Shown in pieces: positions 1 to 7,767 of a stretch of 54,750 nt of DNA (position 1 is its first letter; each line of letters starts with the position of its first letter). The position numbers were made by a program, and so were the translations under genes. The stretch is taken from NCBI GenBank assembly GCA_902595515.1, contig CACJQK010000010.1, positions 1-54,750 of the forward strand, read 5' to 3'. Under the pieces are notes generated by a model. The model saw only the letters and a list, made by a program, of their open reading frames with translations, made no database searches and was not told the DNA's origin. The DNA is from an uncultured SAR116 cluster alpha proteobacterium (lineage in GTDB: Bacteria > Pseudomonadota > Alphaproteobacteria > Puniceispirillales > Marisalimonadaceae).

Positions 1-87
1 AAGTTTCTAATGCTTTACTTTATTGATATTGAAGACTAAAACAACAACCTAGTTAATTTTTAAGAAATATAAAATGCATTTCTTACA

Positions 88-120
88 ATGTCTCTTAAAT
101 CTGAAAGTTTATCATGTTAA
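88..120 (+). other. possible 10-codon leader ORF overlapping the helicase start
   Basis: ATG at 88 opens a short frame (MSLKSESLSC, then TAA at 118-120). Its stop overlaps the first codons of the helicase, whose ATG is at 114. The overlap would allow a ribosome finishing the leader to reinitiate at the helicase ATG. It may equally be chance, since helicase N-termini in this family vary and the helicase frame looks complete from 114. I see no strong Shine-Dalgarno for either start. Confidence 0.2.
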
Positions 121-1970
121 AAAATTCTGGAATTCCTGATGCTATAGCCGAGGCCATGATTCAAAGAGGTTATGAAAAATTAACGCCTGTTCAAGAAGAA
201 GTTATAAAAAAAAATTATTCAGGATTAGATTTATTAGTTTCTGCACAAACTGGATCAGGTAAAACAATAGCCTTTGGTTTTTCAATAGTAGAAAATATAC
301 TTGGTAAAGATACTTATTTTAAAAAATCAAAACTACCTCAAGCACTTATTATTGTTCCTACTCGAGAATTAGCTATGCAAGTTAAAAATGAATTAACTTG
401 GTTCCTGGAAAGTTGTGATGCAAAGATTATTTCTTGTGTTGGAGGAATGGATATACGTGCAGAAAAAAGAAACTTAGAGATGAAACCTAATATTGTTGTA
501 GGCACTCCTGGTAGATTAAGAGATCATATAGAAGGTCAAAAATTAAAACTACAGGATATTAAAACTGTTGTTCTTGACGAAGCTGATGAGATGTTAGACA
601 TGGGTTTTAAAGAAGATTTAGAAGCTATTTTGGACGCTACACCTGAAGAAAAACAGACTTTAATGTTTTCAGCAACTGTTCCAAAACCCATTGCTAAACT
701 TGCAAAAGATTATCAAAAAGATGCTGTTAGAATAGCTATTGGTAAATCTAATGCACAACATGTTGATATTGAATATAAAGCATTCAAAATTGTGTCAAGT
801 GATCAAGAAAATGCTATTATAAATACTCTTCGATATTACGAAGCTACAAATTCTATAATTTTTTGTGCTACTAGAATGGCTGTAAATCATATGACTAGTC
901 GTTTAACAAATAGAGGTATTTCTGCAGTAGCTCTTTCAGGTGAATTAAGCCAAAACGAAAGAAATATGGCTTTACAAGCAATGAGATCTTCAAAAGCAAG
1001 GGTGTGTGTTGCTACAGATGTAGCAGCTAGGGGACTAGATTTACCAAATCTTGATTTAGTCATTCATGCGGATATACCAAGAACGTCAGATACATTACTT
1101 CATAGAAGTGGAAGAACAGGAAGAGCTGGAAGAAAAGGTGTTTGTGTAATTCTTGTACCTCAAAATAGAAATAGAACTGCTGAACGTTTATTTGGTCAAG
1201 CAAATATAAAGCCTCATTGGACTTTGCCTCCAACTAGAGAAGAAATTATAATCGAAGATAAAAAAAGAATTCTAGAAAATAAAATTTTTGAAGATCCAAT
1301 AGAAGCAGAAGAGCAAGGTTTTGTAGACGAATTAATTTCCAAAAACACCATTAATCAGCTTGCGGTTGCCTACTACAGAATAGTTAGCAAGGATTTATCT
1401 GTTCCAGAGGATTTAAAAAATCCTTCCGACAAAAGAGATAAAAACTCACAAAATTCTTCTTTTACTAAAAGTGTCTGGTTTGAGCTGTCGGTTGGGCGAG
1501 ATGATACAGCTGAACCAAGATGGTTAGTAGCAATGCTCTGTAAAGCTGGAAATCTCTCAAAAAGAGATATTGGTTCTATAAAAATACAAACAAAAGTTAC
1601 TTATGTTGAAATTTCAGAACAAACCTCTAATTCATTACTTAAGTTTGTAAATGATAAAAAGCCAATAGAACGACATATTATGGTAAAATTATTAAAAAAT
1701 CCGCCAAAAATTGATAGAGCAACATCTCAACCTTCACAAAATAAAAAAAGAAGAAGTTCAAAATTATTTTTAAAAGATAAAGACGAAGAGGGATTAAATA
1801 AACCTAAAAATATTGATTTCAAAGGTAAAAGAAAATCTGATAGGTGGAAAAAGATAGAAAAAAGAACCAAGCCTAGGAGTGATACTTCTAAACTAAGTAA
1901 GGATAAAAAAAATAATAAAAGATCCAAAAAAATTAGAGTTAAAACCAAAAAATCAAAAATGTCAGATTGA
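114..1970 (+). CDS. DEAD-box ATP-dependent RNA helicase with DbpA-type RNA-binding domain
   Basis: An ATP-dependent RNA helicase that would unwind or remodel RNA in the cytoplasm, as in ribosome assembly or cold adaptation. Visible motifs in order: Q motif around residues 19-31, Walker A AQTGSGKT at 44-51, PTRELA at 82-87, TPGR at 131-134, DEAD at 155-158, SAT of motif III, and the motif VI string HRSGRTGRAG. A DbpA-like RRM fold fits about residues 455-530. The last ~70 residues are a Lys/Arg-rich low-complexity tail, typical of DeaD/CsdA-type proteins that use it to hold RNA. Length 618 aa is normal for DeaD-type helicases. Its 3' end overlaps the end of the convergent EamA gene by 9 nt. 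Family certain; whether it is DeaD or DbpA by function is not settled. Confidence 0.92.
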   Translation: MLKNSGIPDAIAEAMIQRGYEKLTPVQEEVIKKNYSGLDLLVSAQTGSGKTIAFGFSIVENILGKDTYFKKSKLPQALIIVPTRELAMQVKNELTWFLESCDAKIISCVGGMDIRAEKRNLEMKPNIVVGTPGRLRDHIEGQKLKLQDIKTVVLDEADEMLDMGFKEDLEAILDATPEEKQTLMFSATVPKPIAKLAKDYQKDAVRIAIGKSNAQHVDIEYKAFKIVSSDQENAIINTLRYYEATNSIIFCATRMAVNHMTSRLTNRGISAVALSGELSQNERNMALQAMRSSKARVCVATDVAARGLDLPNLDLVIHADIPRTSDTLLHRSGRTGRAGRKGVCVILVPQNRNRTAERLFGQANIKPHWTLPPTREEIIIEDKKRILENKIFEDPIEAEEQGFVDELISKNTINQLAVAYYRIVSKDLSVPEDLKNPSDKRDKNSQNSSFTKSVWFELSVGRDDTAEPRWLVAMLCKAGNLSKRDIGSIKIQTKVTYVEISEQTSNSLLKFVNDKKPIERHIMVKLLKNPPKIDRATSQPSQNKKRRSSKLFLKDKDEEGLNKPKNIDFKGKRKSDRWKKIEKRTKPRSDTSKLSKDKKNNKRSKKIRVKTKKSKMSD

Positions 1971-2864
1971 TTTTGATCCCCTTTTATTTATTAGATAGAT
2001 ACCAAGACAAGTAAAAAATAAAGATAAGTAAATTTGTTCGTTTATTGGGTCATCCATAATTAACCATCCAAATAACACGCCAAATATTGGTGTTAAAAAT
2101 GCAAACGAACTAGTACTACTTGCAGAGTATCTTGACATTATCCATAACCATCCAATAAACCCCATACACATAATTACAATTACTTGAAAAGAAAAAATTA
2201 ATATTAAATCTAGATTGATATTTCTAACGTAATCATTTAACTGCATTGATAAAGGTAATAAAATAATTCCAGAAACAACTAGCTGATATAATAGTTGTGT
2301 TTCAGGTGTCGCGTTTGAAAGACGCGTGGTTTTTAGCATTATCGCTATTGTTGCCCAGCATATACTTGCCAATAATGAATATGCATCTCCATAGAATTGT
2401 GATGTATCATAACCAGTAGTTGGTTCATAAACAGCTAGAAATAATCCTACTAATGCAATTATTAAACCTAATATTTTGTTTAAATTGAGTTTATCATTTT
2501 CTATTAAAAAATGTGCAGCTAAAGTAAGCCACACTGGCATTGTGTAAAAAATTAATGATACGCGTGTGACTGTTGAGTAGTCTAAGGCTGTAAACAAAAA
2601 AATAAACTCTATTGCAAATAATATCCCTGCAATAATGCCAGGGATTAAACTACCGTTGTTAACTATAATATTCTTTTTTAAAATGTAGCAATAAATTAAA
2701 ATTGGAAAGATTGCAAAAGTGGATCGTAAGGCTACCTGAAAAACTGGATGCATACCTTCGTTAACTAACTTAACCATAACTTGGTTTAAGCCCAATAAAA
2801 TTGAAAATATTATTAAAAAACATGCAGCTAGAAAATCAACTGGTCTATTTTTTATATTATTCAT
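1962..2864 (-). CDS. EamA/DMT-family permease
   Basis: A drug/metabolite transporter superfamily protein of 300 aa with about ten hydrophobic segments arranged as two EamA repeats (roughly residues 11-140 and 155-292), the usual layout for this inner-membrane family. It starts 11 nt downstream of the SDR gene at 2876-3622 and so is probably co-transcribed with it. The substrate cannot be read from sequence; family members export or import amino acids, metabolites or sugars. The pairing with an SDR next to a ThDP decarboxylase operon suggests a carboxylic or sulfonic acid metabolite, but that is inference. Confidence 0.85.
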   Translation of the reverse strand: MNNIKNRPVDFLAACFLIIFSILLGLNQVMVKLVNEGMHPVFQVALRSTFAIFPILIYCYILKKNIIVNNGSLIPGIIAGILFAIEFIFLFTALDYSTVTRVSLIFYTMPVWLTLAAHFLIENDKLNLNKILGLIIALVGLFLAVYEPTTGYDTSQFYGDAYSLLASICWATIAIMLKTTRLSNATPETQLLYQLVVSGIILLPLSMQLNDYVRNINLDLILIFSFQVIVIMCMGFIGWLWIMSRYSASSTSSFAFLTPIFGVLFGWLIMDDPINEQIYLSLFFTCLGIYLINKRGSKSI

Positions 2865-2875
2865 TGTTTAATATT

Positions 2876-3622
2876 TTACGGAAAATAACTTCCACCATTA
2901 ACATGAATTGTTTGTCCAGTTATAAAATCAGAATTAGGACTACATAAATTAGAAATCATAGTAGCCACTTCAACAGGATAACCTTTTCTTCCAATAGGAG
3001 GGTTTGAATGAGACGGATGGACTAAACTTCTTCCTGCAGATGCGCCTCTAACGGTATCGATTAATCCTGGCACAACTGTATTAACAGTAATACCTGTCTC
3101 AGCATATTCCATTGCTAAAGCTCTGGAAAAACCAACTACTGCTGACTTTGATGTTATAACGTGGGCTCTACCAATTGCGCTTATATGTGCTGATAATCCT
3201 CCAAGATTTACAATTCTTCCCCAATTATTTTTTTTCATTTCTGGAATTACTGCCTTACAAGTATGAAATAATGAATCAAGATTTATCGACATAACAAATC
3301 GCCATTGATCAAATGTCATATCATCAAATTTGTTAAATTCTCTTTGTGAAGCATTATTAATTAAAACAGAAATTATCCCTAGTTTTTGTCCTTCACTTAC
3401 AAGTAATTTAGATGTTTCCTTATTAGTAAGATCACCAATCAAAATACCAGCATTTACACCATTTTCTTTCACCATATGTAAAGTTTCCATAGCTCCATCT
3501 TTATCAGAGTTGGCGTGAACTAAGATATTAAAACCTAATTTTGACAAACACTGTGAAGTCGCTCGGCCAATATTTTTAGCTGCACCGGTGACTATAGCAA
3601 CCCTGTCTTTATTTTCTTGCAT
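2876..3622 (-). CDS. SDR-family protein lacking the catalytic Ser and Tyr
   Basis: A 248-aa classical-length short-chain dehydrogenase/reductase. The Rossmann glycine motif TGAAKNIG is at 12-19 and the structural NNAS motif at 89-92. The active site is unusual: aligned on the usual S-x12-Y-x3-K pattern, Lys159 is kept, but the Tyr position is Val155 (context GRAHVITSK) and the Ser position is Gly142. It therefore probably binds NAD(P) but may not do standard SDR carbonyl reduction, or belongs to a divergent subgroup with other chemistry. It is divergent from the ThDP decarboxylase genes starting at 3774 and is followed by an EamA permease 11 nt downstream. Fold confident, reaction unknown. 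Confidence 0.82.
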   Translation of the reverse strand: MQENKDRVAIVTGAAKNIGRATSQCLSKLGFNILVHANSDKDGAMETLHMVKENGVNAGILIGDLTNKETSKLLVSEGQKLGIISVLINNASQREFNKFDDMTFDQWRFVMSINLDSLFHTCKAVIPEMKKNNWGRIVNLGGLSAHISAIGRAHVITSKSAVVGFSRALAMEYAETGITVNTVVPGLIDTVRGASAGRSLVHPSHSNPPIGRKGYPVEVATMISNLCSPNSDFITGQTIHVNGGSYFP

Positions 3623-3695
3623 ATATTAAGTTTCCTATATGTATGATATTATATATGTTTAATTACTTTTGTTTTAATTGATAAATCTTTATAAC

Positions 3696-3710
3696 ACATA
3701 ATTATTATGT
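3696..3710. promoter_or_regulatory. palindrome in the divergent SDR/decarboxylase promoter region
   Basis: ACATAATTATTATGT is a 7-1-7 inverted repeat between the divergent starts at 3622 (minus) and 3774 (plus). The position suits an operator shared by both directions. The region is AT-rich, so chance symmetry is possible; no regulator gene lies nearby to support it. Confidence 0.3.
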
Positions 3711-3773
3711 AAACTTGAATTATTTTAATAACAATTTAGCATGTGATTTTTAAATTAACAAACGGATCAGAAT

Positions 3774-4301
3774 ATGACAGCTACTAATAAAGATTGGCGT
3801 GACGACATTTACAAAGTTTTTAAAGATTTAGACATAACAATGGTTTCTCATGTTCCTGATGCGGGACATACACCTCTCATAAACCTTTGTGAAAAAGATA
3901 ATGAAATTGATGTTGTAACACTTACTACTGAACAAGATGGAGTTGGTTTATCGTGTGGAGCGTACGCTGGAGGAAGAAAAAGTGCATTACTTATGCAATC
4001 AAGTGGGGTAGGAAATTGCATTAATGCTCTTGCCTTGCCAAATATTTGTAGAATTCCTTTCCTAACTTTGGTTTCAATGCGAGGTGAGTGGGGAGAATTT
4101 ATACCATGGCAAGTTCCAATGGGTTTAGGAACACCTAAGGTTTTGGAAGCAATGGATGTTAAAATTTTTAGAGCTGATTATAAAGAAGAAGTTGGATCTA
4201 CGGTAGACGCAGCAGCTAGATTTGCTTTTAATACTAATCGGTCTGCTGCAGTGTTGTTATCGCAGAAGATGATTGGTGCAAAACAATTTAAGAACGGATA
4301 A
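3774..4301 (+). CDS. ThDP-dependent decarboxylase, N-terminal (Pyr) chain, sulfopyruvate/phosphonopyruvate decarboxylase alpha-like
   Basis: A 175-aa protein equal to the pyrimidine-binding half of a thiamine diphosphate decarboxylase, like ComD of sulfopyruvate decarboxylase or the front half of phosphonopyruvate decarboxylase. Glu53 (TTEQDGVG) is in the position of the Glu that activates ThDP, followed by the usual small-residue-rich stretch and a QSSGVGN motif near 75-81. The partner half is the next gene, 5 nt downstream, so the enzyme would be an alpha/beta complex. Likely reaction: decarboxylation of a 3-substituted pyruvate to an aldehyde. Sulfopyruvate is the best guess from the split organisation; phosphonopyruvate or another 2-oxo acid remains possible. 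Confidence 0.8.
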   Translation: MTATNKDWRDDIYKVFKDLDITMVSHVPDAGHTPLINLCEKDNEIDVVTLTTEQDGVGLSCGAYAGGRKSALLMQSSGVGNCINALALPNICRIPFLTLVSMRGEWGEFIPWQVPMGLGTPKVLEAMDVKIFRADYKEEVGSTVDAAARFAFNTNRSAAVLLSQKMIGAKQFKNG

Positions 4302-4306
4302 TTATT

Positions 4307-4876
4307 ATGATTGATAGAAGACCTTTTGTTCAAAAAATTTTAAAAAATAGAAAACCTAACCTTCGAGTAATTAGTGGTCTTGGCACATCAACATGGGATG
4401 TCATGTCAGGAGGAGATAATACAAGTAATTTTGGTTTCATTGGAGCTATGGGGCAGGCTATTCCATTTTCGTTAGGTTTAGCAAAATCACTACCAGATTT
4501 AAGAATTCTGTTGTTCACTGGTGATGGTGATACCTTGATGAGCCTTGGATCTCTAGCAACCGTTGCTAATCATCCTGTTTCAAATCTTTCTATTGTTGTA
4601 CTGGATAATGAGTCTTATGTCGAAACTGGCAATCAGCCTACAGCTACTGCAGGCAAAACAGACTTGGAACTTGTCGCTAAAGGATCAGGCATATGTAATT
4701 CTTATACTATTACAAGTGAAAATGATTATGATAAAGTAATTAAAACAATTTATGCAGAAGAGGGTCCTTCTCTTGTTGTTGCAAAATGTCAGGCTAAAGC
4801 AACTCCTCTTGTTTTTCCTCATTCTTTTGACGGATCAGTTTCTATAAATAGATTTATGAGCTCTATCAAATCATAA
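4307..4876 (+). CDS. ThDP-dependent decarboxylase, C-terminal (PP) chain, sulfopyruvate decarboxylase beta-like
   Basis: A 189-aa pyrophosphate-binding half of a ThDP decarboxylase, comparable to ComE. The metal/diphosphate motif runs from GDG at 72-74 to Asp100-Asn101 (DNES), the spacing expected for the GDG-x(24-27)-N motif. With the preceding chain it totals about 364 aa, close to a single-chain phosphonopyruvate decarboxylase, so the pair is a natural split rather than a broken gene. Its TAA stop shares one base with the ATG of the next gene (TAATG at 4874-4878), pointing to translational coupling with the Gfo/Idh/MocA oxidoreductase. Confidence 0.8.
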   Translation: MIDRRPFVQKILKNRKPNLRVISGLGTSTWDVMSGGDNTSNFGFIGAMGQAIPFSLGLAKSLPDLRILLFTGDGDTLMSLGSLATVANHPVSNLSIVVLDNESYVETGNQPTATAGKTDLELVAKGSGICNSYTITSENDYDKVIKTIYAEEGPSLVVAKCQAKATPLVFPHSFDGSVSINRFMSSIKS

Positions 4877-5919
4877 TGGGAGCAGATCGACCTACCAATC
4901 TTGCCATTATGGGCATTGGTACCATTGGTAAGAGGCACTTAATGGCAATTGAGGCGATCGATACTGTTAATGTTTGTGGTGTTGTTGATATAAGTGAAGA
5001 AGCCAAGTTTTATTGTAAAAATCGTAATATACCAATATTTCATAATTTAAATGAATTGAAAAATAATCAAAATGTTGATGGTGTAGTGATTTCCACACCT
5101 ACAGTTCTACATCATAAAAATGCCCTATCAGCCCTAGATTTAGGCTTTGATGTCTTAATTGAAAAACCAATTTCAGCAAATGTCTCACAAGCTGACGAGA
5201 TTAAAGAACTTGCGAATAAAAAAAAATGTATGGTGTTAGTAGGTCACCAAAGAAGATTCAATCCTTTAGTGATAAAAGCAAAAGAAATCATATCAGAAAA
5301 CAAAATTGGAATAGTTGTGGGTTTATCAGGTGTTTGGGCTTTGCGTAAAGACAAAGAATACTTTACACCTGATTGGAGAAAAAAAAATACTGCAGGTCCA
5401 GTAATTACTAACCTTATACATGACATTGATTATCTAAGATTTATATTTGGTGAGATTTTAGAAGTGTCTGCATTTGCCTCTAATAAGGTAAATAATTTTG
5501 TAAAAGAAGATATTTTAAGTGTAAATTTCAAGTTTGAAAGTGGAATATTAGGAAATTTCCTAATTACTGATAGTGGCACTTCACCTTGGGCATGGGAAAC
5601 TGGTACCAAAGAAAATATACACCTACCTCATTTAAGTGAAAATAACCTACGAATAATCGGTACAGACGGCTCTCTTGAGTTTCCTAATCTAATAATATGG
5701 AAATACAAAATAGGTGGAAAAAATTGGAAAAATGAATTGGAAAAGGTTTACATAGAATGTGAAACCGTAGATCCCTACATTTTACAAATTAAGCACTTTG
5801 CTGATGTCATTTGCCGAAAAGTTAAACCAATAACTGATGCTTCAGAAGGAAAACAAAATCTGAAGATTGCATTATCTATTCTTGAGTCATCTAAGAAAAA
5901 TTGTATAGTGAAAATCTAA
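4876..5919 (+). CDS. Gfo/Idh/MocA-family oxidoreductase
   Basis: A 347-aa NAD(P)-dependent oxidoreductase of the glucose-fructose oxidoreductase/inositol dehydrogenase family. The N-terminal Rossmann motif GIGTIG is at residues 13-18 and the family EKP motif (EKPIS) near residue 97, with the catalytic-region GHQRRFNP shortly after; the C-terminal alpha/beta domain follows. Members oxidise or reduce sugars, inositols or related alcohols and aldehydes. It is translationally coupled to the decarboxylase chain upstream and followed after 27 nt by an SDR, so it probably acts on a substrate or product of the same pathway. The actual substrate is not readable. Confidence 0.85.
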   Translation: MGADRPTNLAIMGIGTIGKRHLMAIEAIDTVNVCGVVDISEEAKFYCKNRNIPIFHNLNELKNNQNVDGVVISTPTVLHHKNALSALDLGFDVLIEKPISANVSQADEIKELANKKKCMVLVGHQRRFNPLVIKAKEIISENKIGIVVGLSGVWALRKDKEYFTPDWRKKNTAGPVITNLIHDIDYLRFIFGEILEVSAFASNKVNNFVKEDILSVNFKFESGILGNFLITDSGTSPWAWETGTKENIHLPHLSENNLRIIGTDGSLEFPNLIIWKYKIGGKNWKNELEKVYIECETVDPYILQIKHFADVICRKVKPITDASEGKQNLKIALSILESSKKNCIVKI

Positions 5920-5946
5920 AAGTTTATTATTAATTGGAGACTGGAA

Positions 5947-6720
5947 ATGTATGATCTAGACCTAAAAAACAAAGTTATACTCATTACAGGAGGAAGTGAC
6001 GGTTTAGGTTATGCTTCGGCTGAACTATTGTCGTCAGAAGGCGCGCATGTTGTTGTTTGTGGTAGAAGAGGAGATTATTTGAATGAAAAAGCAAAAATAA
6101 TTTCTGAAAAAACAAAAAATGATGTCCTTCCAATCCAAGCAGATGTAAGTAAAGCAGATGATTGCAAAAAACTAGTTGAAGAAACAATATCAAATTTCAA
6201 AAAAATTGATGTTTTAGTTAACAACGCAGGAGCGTCAGCCGCAGCCTTATTTGAAGACGTTAGTGATAAAAATTGGGAAGATGATATTAATTTGAAATTA
6301 ATGTCTACAATTAGAATGTGCCGGTTGGTAATTCCATATATGAAATCAAATAATGGGGGAGTTATAATAAATGCCACCATTGGAGGTGGGAAAGCCCCTA
6401 ACGCTGGATCATTACCAACTACAGTTACTAGAGCAGCTGGTATAAACTTAACAAAATCTCTAGCTAACCAATATGCAAAAGATCAAATAAGAGTAAACAC
6501 AATATGTATTGGATTAATTAAAAGTGCTCAATGGGAACGTAGAGCTGGATCAGGAAGTGTTGAAGATTTTTATAATGAATTATCAAAAAAAGTTCCTATG
6601 GGTTTAGTTGGTGAGGAAATTGATTACGCCAACCTAGTTGCATTTTTATCTTCTAAAAGAAGTTCATATATTACTGGAACCGCCATAAATTTAGATGGTG
6701 GTTTGTGTCCTGTAGTATAG
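5947..6720 (+). CDS. SDR-family protein lacking the catalytic Tyr and Lys
   Basis: A 257-aa SDR with a clear coenzyme motif TGGSDGLG at 14-21 and NNAG at 92-95. At the active site the usual Y-x3-K is replaced: Thr158 stands at the Tyr position and Arg162 at the Lys position (TTVTRAAG). The fold and C-terminal region (ITGTAINLDGG) are otherwise intact, so this is not a decayed gene. It is the last gene of the ComDE-like/Gfo operon, with a GGAG-type ribosome site before ATG 5947. It may be a divergent isomerase, lyase or dehydrogenase with a remodelled active site; the reaction cannot be assigned. Confidence 0.83.
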   Translation: MYDLDLKNKVILITGGSDGLGYASAELLSSEGAHVVVCGRRGDYLNEKAKIISEKTKNDVLPIQADVSKADDCKKLVEETISNFKKIDVLVNNAGASAAALFEDVSDKNWEDDINLKLMSTIRMCRLVIPYMKSNNGGVIINATIGGGKAPNAGSLPTTVTRAAGINLTKSLANQYAKDQIRVNTICIGLIKSAQWERRAGSGSVEDFYNELSKKVPMGLVGEEIDYANLVAFLSSKRSSYITGTAINLDGGLCPVV

Positions 6721-6737
6721 ATTTAAAAGACAGACAA

Positions 6738-7646
6738 TTAACTTTTTTTAATTCTTGGAGGATCAACTTCAGCAAGCTCACAAGCATAATCAAGTAATGC
6801 GCTAAAATCTTTTTTAGCAAATTTGCCGGATCTTGCTTGACTATAAACTGCTTGAACTGACGAACCAACTGGTAAACCAACTCTAAAACTATTCGCCGTC
6901 TCAATTGCTAACCCCATGTCTTTATGAGCAAGATCAATTGTAAATCCTGGTTCAATATCATTTTTTAGTACTTTTGAGAGAAAATTAATATGGAACTGTC
7001 CATTATTAGCAGTTGTTCCAGCGTTTACTTCTTTGAATGTATTTAAATCTAAACCAATTTTTTTAGCAAGTGTAAGAGCTTCAGCAGTTATTTGGGCAAT
7101 ACTTAATATTTGAAAATTATTAACAACTTTTGCTCTTATTCCTGACCCAACTTTCCCACATCTTATAATTGTGGTTCCCATTGAATCAAGTAATGGTTCA
7201 ATTTTTTTAAAAGCATCTTCGTTATCACATCCTACCATAAAAAGAGAATCTCCAGAAATTGCGTGACTTACTAACCTACCCACTGGAGCATCTATAAAAT
7301 CAATATTTTTTTGTTTGCATATCTCATATATTTCATCAGTTCCTGTTGGTGCAATTGTACTCATATCTAATATAATGGAACCAGGCTTTATGCATGACAA
7401 AACTCCATCAGGGTCAGTAATTACGGATTTAACATTTTCTGTAGATGGTAACATTGTTACTACAATTTCTGCATCCTCAACAGTATCTTTAATATTATTG
7501 CCTGGAACGGCGCCTGACTTGATATGGGGCTGCATCTTTTCTTTTTCTATGTCATAAACAGATAAATTTGTTCCCTTTTTTATAATATTTAGAGCCATCG
7601 GTCCTCCCATTGCGCCAAGACCAATAAAAGCTATCGGTTCACCCAT
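6738..7646 (-). CDS. beta-hydroxyacid dehydrogenase (3-hydroxyisobutyrate dehydrogenase/tartronate semialdehyde reductase family)
   Basis: A 302-aa NAD(P)-dependent dehydrogenase of the 6-phosphogluconate/3-hydroxyisobutyrate family. Rossmann motif GLGAMGGPM at 9-17, substrate-binding motif DAPVGR at 119-124 (family consensus DAPVSGG), and catalytic Lys173 within the GSGIRAKVVNN stretch. Such enzymes interconvert a short beta-hydroxyacid and its semialdehyde. DAPVGR differs from the commonest DAPVSG, which may reflect a different acid group in the substrate (for example a sulfonate, given the neighbouring ComDE-like decarboxylase), but this is inference. It is convergent with the SDR upstream and divergent from zwf; GGGAGAAG precedes the ATG. 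Confidence 0.87.
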   Translation of the reverse strand: MGEPIAFIGLGAMGGPMALNIIKKGTNLSVYDIEKEKMQPHIKSGAVPGNNIKDTVEDAEIVVTMLPSTENVKSVITDPDGVLSCIKPGSIILDMSTIAPTGTDEIYEICKQKNIDFIDAPVGRLVSHAISGDSLFMVGCDNEDAFKKIEPLLDSMGTTIIRCGKVGSGIRAKVVNNFQILSIAQITAEALTLAKKIGLDLNTFKEVNAGTTANNGQFHINFLSKVLKNDIEPGFTIDLAHKDMGLAIETANSFRVGLPVGSSVQAVYSQARSGKFAKKDFSALLDYACELAEVDPPRIKKS

Positions 7647-7767
7647 AAAATACTTCTCCCTAACTTATTGCTAATTATTTAATCAACATTAAACTTAAAT
7701 AATATTAATTTACAATTATTTATAACATTTAAGGTATTTATAAATTATTTTAAATAAAAGTGACAAC

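Noticed and set aside
1-39. Short open frame ending at a TAA (37-39), possibly the C-terminus of a gene cut by the left edge
   Set aside because: Only 12 codons, no recognisable family, and other frames are equally short; cannot be supported.
1952-1977. ATCAAAA/TTTTGAT repeat at the helicase/EamA 3' overlap as a terminator
   Set aside because: Short stem, long spacer, no G/C core; not convincing.
3774-4876. Possible frameshifted single decarboxylase gene
   Set aside because: Each half has its own start, is complete for its domain, and the split form is a known natural arrangement (ComD/ComE).
6075-6380. Minus-strand open frame within the SDR gene
   Set aside because: Lies antisense to a conserved protein and has no recognisable domain.
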